The notes under the pieces are model-generated. The model was not told the DNA's origin and searched no databases. It saw only the letters and a list, made by a program, of their open reading frames with translations. Below, one piece after another: positions 1-7,171 of a DNA stretch of 64,000 nucleotides. Source of the DNA: Croceicoccus naphthovorans (GTDB lineage: Bacteria; Pseudomonadota; Alphaproteobacteria; Sphingomonadales; Sphingomonadaceae); the NCBI RefSeq assembly GCF_001028705.1, contig NZ_CP011770.1, positions 561,501 to 625,500 of the forward strand. The letters are read 5' to 3'. Position 1 is the stretch's first letter, and each line of letters opens with the position of its first letter. The position numbers and the translations under genes were made by a program.

Positions 1-2
1 TT

Positions 3-608
3 GGCAGGATGGCCGACCGGCAGGCACTGGTCCGCTTTGCGGTTCCGGCAGCACTGGCCGCGCTCATTGGGGCATGGCTCTTGGTCCAGTTGTCGTCCGC
101 GTCGGTGATCGCGCGCTACGATGCCTTCGGCAGCGAACACACGGTGGAAGCGCTGCCATTGGTCATCGGCGTGCTGATTGTCGTATTTGCCCTGCTTGAA
201 CTGAGTCCGGCCTTTGCTCTCCTGTCATTCCCTGCTCGATTTCTTCCGCTCGGGGGCATCCTATCGGGTTTCTTCGGCGGTCTCTCGGGCAATCAGGGCG
301 CGCTGCGATCGGCATTTCTCATCAAGGCAGGCCTTACGAAAGAGGGCTTTATCGCAACTGGCGTTGTCGCAGCCGTCATCGTCGATGTCTCACGCCTGTC
401 AGTCTACGGCGTATCGCATTTTACCGAGAACTTTGGCGTCCTGCCTGCCAACACCTGGGCGGTCGTTGGCATCGCCACGGTCTGTGCATTTCTCGGTGCT
501 TTCGTCGGCGCCCGCCTCATGCACAAAGTAACGCTGCGGGCTGTGCAGTTCGTGGTGGCCTGCGCGATGATCGTTCTCGGATCGGGGCTGGCAGCGGGAT
601 TGCTTTGA
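3..608 (+). CDS. TauE/SafE-type membrane permease, 5'-truncated by window edge
   Basis: Integral membrane protein resembling the sulfite exporter TauE/SafE (TSUP) family, which moves small organic or sulfur anions across the inner membrane. The visible part has five or six hydrophobic segments. A glycine-rich stretch, GGILSGFFGGLSGNQGALRS at about residues 81-100 of the ATG at 9, is the typical repeat-2 motif of TSUP proteins. The frame is open to the window start and the family is usually about 250 residues with two homologous halves, so the N-terminal half probably lies upstream and the ATG at 9 is likely internal. The substrate cannot be told from sequence. It is not clear whether this gene belongs to the accessory island that follows. 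Confidence 0.75.
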   Translation, partial: GRMADRQALVRFAVPAALAALIGAWLLVQLSSASVIARYDAFGSEHTVEALPLVIGVLIVVFALLELSPAFALLSFPARFLPLGGILSGFFGGLSGNQGALRSAFLIKAGLTKEGFIATGVVAAVIVDVSRLSVYGVSHFTENFGVLPANTWAVVGIATVCAFLGAFVGARLMHKVTLRAVQFVVACAMIVLGSGLAAGLL

Positions 609-757
609 TCGCAACGCAGGTTGCAGGGGAAAACGTTCGCCTGATTGCTCAGTTATGTTCCCCGTCTGTTTGCCATGTTCCGTTGACGCTCTAGGATGCC
701 TGCATAACCTGTCGGCGCAGTATCGACAGGATAGCAAATTGCCGGAATGACCTGACC

Positions 758-2173
758 TTGAGAGATCATCAGCGGACCATCCAGATCGCCGACTTCGAAT
801 TGCCACGGGGAGCAATTTCGATTGAGACGCTGATGGCGATGCCCCGTGCCGGATGGGAGCATTTGCGAGCCCAGATCAACATGCGGCGACGTGAGGATCG
901 CACCAGACCGGTCGCGCGATGCAGACTTTGTGAAGGAGGTGTGTTCATCAGGGCTCAGGCGACTCGTGACGATCACATTCCGATGTATGCACATTACCCT
1001 GAAGCAAGCAGGGAATGCCCCTGGCACGAAGGCAACACTCTGCGACCCGACGATGCGCGGGCGGCGCAATATCAGGGGCACCAGGAATCCGCGCTGCATC
1101 GCCGAATTTGCGACGTGATCGAGCAACTTGTCAAAGCTGACCCGCGTTGTACGCACAGTGCAGTGAATACCTATTTGCGACCTGCAATTCACAAGCGAGG
1201 TCGCTGGCCGGATGTTTATGCGGACCTTTCCGGGTTGCGTCGCTTTGCCCTCGAAGTGCAACTTTCGAAGCCGTTCGCGCCCGAAATTGCTGCGCGGCAC
1301 GTCCATTACGACGATGAAGGGGTCGCACTGGTTTGGATCTTCAACGCACTTGAGGATCCCATGCCCCAAGGTTTTCACGATGTTGTGGCGATGCAGCGCG
1401 GCAATGCCTTCGTTTTCGACGACGAGGCGGAAGCGGCCTCGCTTGAACGCGCAACGCTTGTTCTCAAATGCTACATGGAAGACGGGGTCGGCGGGTGGCG
1501 CACGCCCCGATTGGTCGTTCTTGACGATCTGCGAACGGACGTCGGTCGAGCCGTATTTGTCGAGGATTGTCGGTCAGAGGTGTTGAAAAGGCGTTGCAAG
1601 CAGCAGCGTGCATGTTGGTGGAATGCCATGAAGGCGGCACGCGAGGCGCGTCCACACTCACCCTTTTACAGCGACACATACGAAACTGTCTGGACCGCGC
1701 TGAAGGATGATGTTCCGGGCCTCGCCCTTTGGGAGCAGGAATTCTGGGCGGCCCGGTCCGACCGAGGCCGGGCCCATGCAGCAATGCTCTACGCGATTCT
1801 GTGTTCGATCGCGCGAAGTGCTGATACCGGACGTCCAATCCTCTTTATTACCCGTTTTTCGGATGACAGCGCGGTGCTTTCGATGTTGAACAGCAAACTG
1901 AGCGGTGCGGATTTCAAACACTGTGCGCATCTCATCGAAACCTTTGTTGCATCGACGCCGCTGTCCGATTTGTTGGAGAAACCGTCGCTCAAGCGGATCG
2001 TAAAAGAGGCTCGGGAGACTGACGAACAGATCGAAGAGGATCATCCGCTATGGCAGGCTATGGCGCGCCTGTTTCCCGAAGTTCTGGATGGCCTGGTGAG
2101 AGCGGAACTTGATGATCTGGGGCAGATCCCTCGATGGGCATCACCGATCAGCGGCACGGAGACAGCGCGGTGA
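758..2173 (+). CDS. CoiA-like nuclease-fold protein with zinc ribbon (DUF6035-like)
   Basis: First gene of the rightward island operon, about 471 residues from a TTG start; ATG at 833 is an alternative. Residues 55-90 carry C55-x2-C58, H79, C87 and H90, spaced like the zinc ribbon at the N-terminus of competence protein CoiA. Next come the LHRR segment at about 113, a WPD containing D152, and a strand with E166 and Q168 (LEVQLS). This resembles the D...ExQ active site of CoiA-type PD-(D/E)XK nucleases. The C-terminal 270 residues are not recognised. The stop codon overlaps the next start as GTGA (2170-2173), so translation is probably coupled to the HEPN gene. The family name is from memory; nuclease activity is inferred. 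Base composition looks less GC-rich than the flanking core genes. Confidence 0.6.
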   Translation: MRDHQRTIQIADFELPRGAISIETLMAMPRAGWEHLRAQINMRRREDRTRPVARCRLCEGGVFIRAQATRDDHIPMYAHYPEASRECPWHEGNTLRPDDARAAQYQGHQESALHRRICDVIEQLVKADPRCTHSAVNTYLRPAIHKRGRWPDVYADLSGLRRFALEVQLSKPFAPEIAARHVHYDDEGVALVWIFNALEDPMPQGFHDVVAMQRGNAFVFDDEAEAASLERATLVLKCYMEDGVGGWRTPRLVVLDDLRTDVGRAVFVEDCRSEVLKRRCKQQRACWWNAMKAAREARPHSPFYSDTYETVWTALKDDVPGLALWEQEFWAARSDRGRAHAAMLYAILCSIARSADTGRPILFITRFSDDSAVLSMLNSKLSGADFKHCAHLIETFVASTPLSDLLEKPSLKRIVKEARETDEQIEEDHPLWQAMARLFPEVLDGLVRAELDDLGQIPRWASPISGTETAR

Positions 2174-2970
2174 AGCCTTTATTCGCTCAGGCGGAACTGG
2201 AAGCGATTGCAGGTGCCCTTGGCAATACCGAAGTCGGATTGAAGGGTTCGGAGATTGAACTGCTTATCGCCGCATGCGGAATGGCCGATCCCGGACCGAT
2301 TACCAAGGCCAAGCGTCTGTATCAGGCTTTTGCTGCTAGCCAGAACCAGAGGGGTGATCGCACCCGCATATTGGGTTTCATCCGACACGCGATGAAACCG
2401 GCACGATATGTGCGTGATCCCGGACGGTACGAGCCCCTGCGGGCCAATCTCAACTTCGCGCTGGCGTTTGCCGGGCTTGTCGTAACGGAGGCCGGGGCCA
2501 TCCAGTCCGTTACCGTGGCAACGACGCTTTCCGAGGCACAGCGTCGGGCAAGGGAGTTACGGTGCGACCTGGAAACCCGGGGCGTCCATACGGACGTTCT
2601 TGCATTTTGTCGGGCCGAACTCGTGGCTGATGATTATTTCCATGCGGTCCAGGAGGCTGTGAAGAGTGTCGCCGCGAAATTGCGGGTTCGGACCGGCCTG
2701 ACCGATGACGGCGCAGTCCTGGTGGATCGTGCGCTGGGTGGCAGCCCGCCAATGATCGCGATCAATCCGCTCTCCAGCGAAAGCGAACGGGGCGAGCAGC
2801 GAGGGTTTGCCAATCTTGTGAGAGGAACTTTCGGGATGTTTCGCAACCCGACTGCTCATGAGCCCCGCATTCATTGGCCGATGTCGAAAACAGATGCGCA
2901 GGATCTTATGACGTTGGTTTCGCTGATTCATCGCCGTCTGGATGCCAGCCATATGCCGGCGCGCGGGTAG
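2170..2970 (+). CDS. HEPN-like protein of the Ymh/TIGR02391 family
   Basis: Second gene of the rightward island operon, 266 residues from GTG 2170. That start overlaps the upstream stop by four bases and is preferred over ATG 2134, which would give a 40-bp overlap. The N-terminal helical part (KPLFAQAELEAIAGAL...GLKGSEIELLI) and the C-terminal segment FGMFRNPTAHEPRIHW are characteristic of the hypothetical Ymh family. R225-NPTA-H230 is an R-x4-H motif of the kind that forms the RNase active site of HEPN proteins. HEPN proteins act as toxins or effectors in many toxin-antitoxin and anti-phage systems. An effector role here is inferred from the motif and the neighbours: a nuclease-like gene upstream and another PD-(D/E)XK gene downstream. 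Confidence 0.7.
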   Translation: MKPLFAQAELEAIAGALGNTEVGLKGSEIELLIAACGMADPGPITKAKRLYQAFAASQNQRGDRTRILGFIRHAMKPARYVRDPGRYEPLRANLNFALAFAGLVVTEAGAIQSVTVATTLSEAQRRARELRCDLETRGVHTDVLAFCRAELVADDYFHAVQEAVKSVAAKLRVRTGLTDDGAVLVDRALGGSPPMIAINPLSSESERGEQRGFANLVRGTFGMFRNPTAHEPRIHWPMSKTDAQDLMTLVSLIHRRLDASHMPARG

Positions 2971-3036
2971 TCTGGAGTATTCCTGGGGGCATATTGGTCG
3001 TTGCACCGTCGGCAGTCCGGCGGCTATCGATTCGGC

Positions 3037-3633
3037 ATGGCTCCGAGACCGCTCCGGGATAGTGACGTACGGCAAGCCGCCTACCGGCGGTTGCTGGTGC
3101 ATGCCCAGGCCTGCCCGGATACCCTTGTCATCGACGAACTCGGTCTCGATCATGGCAGCTGCCGGATCGATATTGCCGTAATCAACGGTCACATCCGCGG
3201 GGTAGAAATCAAGGCCGAGGCTGACAATCTCGAGCGCCTGCCAAGGCAGGTCGCTGCCTATGGCGACGTGGTCGACAAGGCTTTGTTGATCGCTGCCCCC
3301 AAGCATGTCGAACTGGCTATGACGATAGTGCCTGACTGGTGGGGCATTATGGTTGTCGAGCGAGGAATGAACCAAGGCATAAAGTTCCGCCGGATTCGTC
3401 CGGAGAGGGCGAACAGGAACGTCGACCCGCTGGTCCTGGCGCGCCTGTTGTGGCGTCCAGAAGCGCAGGCAGTCCTGAGGGATCTGGGCGTCCCGGAGCG
3501 CGATTTGCGCGCACCAAGAGAGACGCTTTACCAGCGCATCGTGTCCGAGCTTCCGCTTCGCAAGTTGGCGGCCACGGTGAGGCTTGCTCTCAAGTCCCGG
3601 ACAACGTGGCGAGGTCCGCAACCACTTTCGTGA
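3037..3633 (+). CDS. sce7726-family PD-(D/E)XK-like protein
   Basis: Third gene of the rightward island operon, 198 residues from ATG 3037; an in-frame TTG at 3001 would add 12 residues. The pattern LVIDELGLDHGSCRIDIAVI followed by VEIKAEADNLERLPRQVAAY matches the sce7726 family. D45 and E57-x-K59 form a PD-(D/E)XK-type nuclease core. The last 44 bases (3590-3633) overlap the end of the convergent beta-family gene, so the two operons are tail to tail. sce7726-type genes are, from memory, often next to beta/sce7725-type genes, and that linkage is kept here. The nuclease role is inferred and the substrate is unknown. Confidence 0.7.
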   Translation: MAPRPLRDSDVRQAAYRRLLVHAQACPDTLVIDELGLDHGSCRIDIAVINGHIRGVEIKAEADNLERLPRQVAAYGDVVDKALLIAAPKHVELAMTIVPDWWGIMVVERGMNQGIKFRRIRPERANRNVDPLVLARLLWRPEAQAVLRDLGVPERDLRAPRETLYQRIVSELPLRKLAATVRLALKSRTTWRGPQPLS

Positions 3634-4672
3634 TGTGATGGTTGGTGGCCACCCACTTCCATGTGGTTGGATTACCCATTTTCTCGGTACCGAGGCAGCA
3701 GCCATCAATGTAGCGCGATCCTTCGGAAAAAGCAGCTCCGGCGAAACGGCCAGAAGCAATGATGGCTCCGCACAGACCTGGGTAGGCGTGGTTGTTGTTT
3801 GACTTCTGTCGTTTGGCCTTTGCAATGAGCCATGCATCGTCGATTGCGTAACGGACGTTTGGCGAGCCGCGCATGAAGCGCATGTCGCCCTTCGGGAATT
3901 CGACGGCTGCTACAGCATAGTCGCCAAAGCCGGGACGACGTGCCACAGCGGGTAGGGCCGCCATCAGTGCCTTGTACAAGAGCCATTCGCGTCGTGGCAG
4001 GACATCGAGCCCAAACTGCAGGCTGGTCAGGCTGTCCGGAAACGAGGTGGCCAGGATGGTCACGGACCGGGCAGACAAGAAGATTCCTCCGCTCGCCAGA
4101 GCCGAGGCGACGATGGCAATCAGAGGGTTCTGCGGGTCGAATTGCGGGCTTCCGAGATCGAGGAGAATGTCGACGGCATCTGCTGGACAGCCAACGTGCG
4201 CCGTCAAGGCGCTTACGTGCATTTCGAAATCAGGATCGAGTGCCTCTTCGAGGCCGCACCTCAGGCCGATTCCGCGACCATCCGCCGCTACAATTCCTGC
4301 AACACTGTGTTGGTAGGCAGTATCGCGATCGAGCGCAGTTACCGGAACCAGGGCCAGTTCTCTTGCGCGCGCATCATCGAAGATGAAGGTGAGCGGATGG
4401 CGCCCATCGCTCATTCTGGTCGGCGCGTCGATTTGCACCGCGTCGACGAGTGCCGGGCGGCTGGGCCAATGATCTTCGATCTGCTTTCCGAACGGCTTGA
4501 GTTGCTCGTCGATATGTTTCTTCGGTTGCCGCAAGGCGAAATCATAATCAGGCGGAAGCACTTCGATCAGCGGCACTGTGCGCTGCCGACAGGGATCGCT
4601 CAATCGTTTGATAGCCCGGTATTCGCCGGCACGCCAGCGAAGGAGCGGAACATAGTAGTTCGGTATGGCCAT
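3590..4672 (-). CDS. beta family protein (PF14350-like)
   Basis: Last gene of the leftward island operon, 360 residues. The N-terminus (YYVPLLRWRAGEYRAIKRL, then VPLIEVLPP) matches the phage-derived beta-protein family, whose members start with a conserved Y-x-P-x-L...GE...AL pattern followed by a strand like PLIEV. No biochemical function is established that I can name. The start ATG lies 11 bp after the upstream stop, with an SD-like AGGGGAG overlapping that stop, which supports co-transcription with the HTH-protease gene. Its 3' end overlaps the convergent sce7726-type gene by 44 bp, so simultaneous transcription of both operons would create complementary 3' RNA ends. Confidence 0.65.
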   Translation of the reverse strand: MAIPNYYVPLLRWRAGEYRAIKRLSDPCRQRTVPLIEVLPPDYDFALRQPKKHIDEQLKPFGKQIEDHWPSRPALVDAVQIDAPTRMSDGRHPLTFIFDDARARELALVPVTALDRDTAYQHSVAGIVAADGRGIGLRCGLEEALDPDFEMHVSALTAHVGCPADAVDILLDLGSPQFDPQNPLIAIVASALASGGIFLSARSVTILATSFPDSLTSLQFGLDVLPRREWLLYKALMAALPAVARRPGFGDYAVAAVEFPKGDMRFMRGSPNVRYAIDDAWLIAKAKRQKSNNNHAYPGLCGAIIASGRFAGAAFSEGSRYIDGCCLGTEKMGNPTTWKWVATNHHITKVVADLATLSGT

Positions 4673-4683
4673 AAACCGCTCCC

Positions 4684-5949
4684 CTACAGCCCAAATTGCC
4701 GGCGAACTTCTCCGGAACCGACCATCGTCCGAAGCAGGGTGTAGTCATTCGCATCTCGCCGCACCCGGCCGGCGATAATCGCCGGCGCCACACCGAAGCG
4801 CTTGGCATCGGTCAACACGGCCTTCTCATTTCGGGTGAAGCGCGAGACAGCAAGGCTCCAGCATGCTTCTGGAAGCAGGGCTTCCTGGGCGAAATAGTCA
4901 GCGTCCTGTTCGACCTTGTCGGCAGCTGGCGAGTCGTTGTCATCGAAAATGGCTGTATATTCGCCAGACTGGATATGCAGCTTCAGGTGCCCGATCTCAT
5001 GCAAGAGCGTGAACCAGAAGTTGTCGAGCCGGTCATGCCGGAGTGTCATGGCGACGATCGCGTGATGGTTAGATGACGCCAGCGCGGCGCCGTCCAGCAA
5101 CGTGCCGGGCAAATGCCGTTCAATCACAAGGGATATGCCTGCGTCGCGCAAGTAATCGACTGCAATCCGTGGACCCTTCTCGTCAAGACTCAGGGTAACC
5201 AGCCCGCGAACCCAATCATCCGTGAGACAGTCTCGATCAAACTTCCGTTCTGGCGGATTGCGGTCCGCCAGAGTACGTACGCGCGCTTCCCACGCAGCAA
5301 TCGCCGCTTCATGCACATGTCCGCTCGACCGCACTGACTTGCGATGAAGTGCCGTCGGTACAAACTGCGAATGAGCGCCTTGCAGAAATGCCGGGATCAG
5401 ATCGCTGGCGGCCTTGCGCGCCTGGGAGAGCGAGCCTGCGAAATCCTCGAACCATCCACGCTTGTACATTTCGGCAAGTGGGAATGCTTGCCAGGCAGAT
5501 GGGTCGACATTGTCGAGCTTGGGGCTTCCGATCAGGTGTGCTCGCTCCGCGATGCGCACGTTCAAGGCGTCTGCGACTTCGGTCAGTCGGTCTAGACTGG
5601 CGGCGCGATAGCGGTCGGCTTCATAGCGCTGGATCTGCTGTTCCGCGACCCCGAGGAAATCGCCCAGGTCCTTTTGACTCATGCCGCGCGCAATACGCGC
5701 TTGTATAAGGATATCCGGCAAGTCATGCAGGCTCTCGGCCGACAACTCCGAAATCCTGCCGGCACGCAAGTTTTCATAGAAGCGTATCTCTTCTTCGAGT
5801 TCGTCAATCTGGCTGCGAAGTGCGGATCGCTGCGCGTTCACCAACACCTTGGGCAGGTCGTCGGTTGGCGTTGCCAGAGTGGTAAATGCGGCCGTTAGCT
5901 TCTCGATCGACGCCTTGGTCGACTTGTACTGCTTTTCGTTAGTGATCAT
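4684..5949 (-). CDS. Xre-type HTH regulator fused to ImmA/IrrE-type metalloprotease
   Basis: Middle gene of the leftward operon, 421 residues. The N-terminus (MITNEKQYKSTKASIEKL) and the charged helix at about 35-62 resemble HigA-like antitoxins. Residues 78-125 form an Xre helix-turn-helix (ARIARGMSQKDLGDFLG...YEADRY). The C-terminal half is a peptidase M78 (ImmA/IrrE) domain with zinc motif HEIGH at 317-321 and a downstream VEQDADYFAQEALLP that carries the third acidic ligand. Such proteins usually repress their own operon and are inactivated, or cleave a partner, on a signal such as DNA damage. The start overlaps the upstream stop as ATGA (5946-5949). The palindrome at 6415-6436 is its likely operator; that link is inferred. 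Confidence 0.8.
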   Translation of the reverse strand: MITNEKQYKSTKASIEKLTAAFTTLATPTDDLPKVLVNAQRSALRSQIDELEEEIRFYENLRAGRISELSAESLHDLPDILIQARIARGMSQKDLGDFLGVAEQQIQRYEADRYRAASLDRLTEVADALNVRIAERAHLIGSPKLDNVDPSAWQAFPLAEMYKRGWFEDFAGSLSQARKAASDLIPAFLQGAHSQFVPTALHRKSVRSSGHVHEAAIAAWEARVRTLADRNPPERKFDRDCLTDDWVRGLVTLSLDEKGPRIAVDYLRDAGISLVIERHLPGTLLDGAALASSNHHAIVAMTLRHDRLDNFWFTLLHEIGHLKLHIQSGEYTAIFDDNDSPAADKVEQDADYFAQEALLPEACWSLAVSRFTRNEKAVLTDAKRFGVAPAIIAGRVRRDANDYTLLRTMVGSGEVRRQFGL

Positions 5950-6413
5950 GGCCTCGCTCCTTTCGGCGGCGCGAGTGAAATGCGGAGGATGCCTTTAGGC
6001 AGGCCGGACGACTTTTCGACCTGGAAAAAGTCGAGGAAAGGGCCGCCATCACCGTTGGGCATCCCGGCAATGAAGAGTTCGCCCTGGTACTTTGCTTTCT
6101 GTGCCGCTCTCTTTTTGCTGAAATCAAGGAGGACAGGATCGAGCTTCGTGGGGTCAACACCGATGTGGTCCCAGCAGCCATCGAAATCGGTTGGGTGCGG
6201 TTTTGCGGTTACGAAGCTTCCGTCGAGATAAACGGATCGACATCCGGCTACGGCCAGTGCTTGAGTCATGCGGACGAAGCCATCGAACAGCCATCTGCGA
6301 TGCGGGGTCGTTGCGAAACGAGTCTCTACCTCATCAAGGGTCGTGTCGTGGATGCCGGGTGGCAACACAGCCCATGGGCAAGGCGATCCTGGTTCGATCA
6401 AGTCCGGTATCAT
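5946..6413 (-). CDS. Minimal nucleotidyltransferase-like protein (DUF6932-like)
   Basis: First gene of the leftward island operon, 155 residues from ATG 6413; a GTG at 6419 would add two residues but lies inside the upstream palindrome. The segment SVYLDGSFVTAKPHPTDFDG contains G-S, nine residues, then D-F-D. This is very close to the GSx10DxD active site of minimal nucleotidyltransferases (MNT), which AMPylate HEPN toxins in MNT-HEPN pairs. A HEPN-type gene is present in this island but in the opposing operon. The small size and C-terminal basic tail fit a stand-alone MNT domain. Catalysis is inferred from the motif. The name DUF6932 is from memory and should be treated as provisional. Confidence 0.6.
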   Translation of the reverse strand: MIPDLIEPGSPCPWAVLPPGIHDTTLDEVETRFATTPHRRWLFDGFVRMTQALAVAGCRSVYLDGSFVTAKPHPTDFDGCWDHIGVDPTKLDPVLLDFSKKRAAQKAKYQGELFIAGMPNGDGGPFLDFFQVEKSSGLPKGILRISLAPPKGARP

Positions 6414-6414
6414 A

Positions 6415-6436
6415 AACACAACAATATAGTTGTGTT
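6415..6436. promoter_or_regulatory. Perfect 8-bp inverted repeat, probable operator of the leftward island operon
   Basis: AACACAAC (6415-6422), a 6-bp AT spacer, then GTTGTGTT (6429-6436), ending one base before the likely ATG of the MNT-like gene. On the minus strand TATATT lies inside the spacer and TCGACA lies 15 bp upstream of it, a weak promoter-like pair. A repressor bound here would cover the promoter and start codon. The HTH/ImmA protein encoded by the second gene is the obvious candidate binder, but that is inference. Confidence 0.6.
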
Positions 6437-6872
6437 ATAATTTTGTCGAGTCCGGTTTGTTCCTTACGCGGAATGTTCGGCAAAAATCCGTACCTGCGAC
6501 CAGAAGACTGTCTACGAGGATAGGGCGGCTAAGGCAGCGCGCCTATCATATGCTCACTGCTTCGGAGGGCGCGCTCGGTTCTGTCTGATAAGCAGAATTT
6601 GAGCCGGTGTAAGCGGATTCTGAAACCGCGTAAGCAAGCGTTGAGGCACCACAACCGGGCTCGCATGATGCAATATGAAGCGATGAGGCTCTGGCGGAAA
6701 CGGTTTGAAGCCCCCGAATGGCATGTGTCCTCGGTGGAGAGGGGGCCAATTGCCGCCGATTCTACGAATTTTTGTGCTTACGTAGCGCTTACGTTTGCTA
6801 TTTCTGGCACCGTGTAAGCGCCAAAAGTGACCTGCTGATGTCACTTAACGCATTGATTTTCTAGGAGAAACA
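6420..6872. other. 450-bp stretch without a convincing gene between the island and tRNA-Gly
   Basis: No reading frame here looks like a real protein. Short frames exist on both strands (for example 6554-6844 minus, 6599-6817 plus) but have no recognisable domain and no good ribosome site. The stretch holds the island promoter at its left end and five copies of the 8-mer YGTAAGCR, listed separately. It ends at the 3' terminus of the tRNA-Gly gene. It could be the remnant of an attachment region of an integrated element; no integrase was found in the window. Confidence 0.5.
6609..6819. repeat. Five copies of YGTAAGCR in 211 bp beside tRNA-Gly
   Basis: The GTAAGC core occurs at 6609-6614, 6630-6635 and 6814-6819 on the plus strand, and at 6776-6781 and 6787-6792 on the minus strand. 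All five are preceded by T or C and followed by A or G. Two pairs are spaced 21 and 11 bp, close to two helical turns and one. Clusters like this next to a tRNA 3' end suggest arm-type integrase sites or another protein-binding array, but the binder is unknown. Confidence 0.5.
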
Positions 6873-6947
6873 TGGAGCGGGCGAAGGGATTCGAACCCTC
6901 GACCCCAACCTTGGCAAGGTTGTGCTCTACCCCTGAGCTACGCCCGC
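6873..6947 (-). tRNA. tRNA-Gly (GCC)
   Basis: The reverse complement folds into a standard cloverleaf. The acceptor stem pairs GCGGGCG with CGCCCGC, the D stem is GCTC/GAGC, and the anticodon stem is CAACC/GGTTG with loop TTGCCAA. The T arm contains GGTTCGAAT in context, and an encoded CCA sits at 6873-6875. The anticodon GCC is complementary to plus-strand 6913-6915. The 3' end points toward the accessory island, the usual side for site-specific integration at tRNA genes. Confidence 0.97.
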
Positions 6948-7171
6948 TCTGAACGCCTGATACCGGGTGGCGAAAATGCCCTTCCGGTCGGGGTGAGGCG
7001 CGCCTTTAGCAACGGGCCATGGGGTCCGCAACCGGAAAATTCGCCTGACTTGCAAGAACGTGCCTCGACTGCCGCGCGCCCTTGGAATTCGCAACGCCTT
7101 GCCCCACATTGCCACACAAACGGACAGAATGCCCGATCGTTGCGGGCGAGTTACGACAGGAGACGTCACCC

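Noticed and set aside
600..760. Left-end copy of the tRNA-Gly 3' end as an attachment repeat
   Set aside because: No run of more than about six matching bases to the tRNA 3' end was found here, so no second att site can be claimed.
2557..3837. 426-residue minus-strand frame across the HEPN and sce7726 genes
   Set aside because: No domain, and it is antisense to two genes with recognisable motifs that are joined in an operon.
6554..6844. Short minus-strand frame (96 residues) beside tRNA-Gly, considered as an integrase remnant
   Set aside because: No tyrosine recombinase residues (R...HxxR...Y) could be placed and there is no ribosome site; kept as non-coding.
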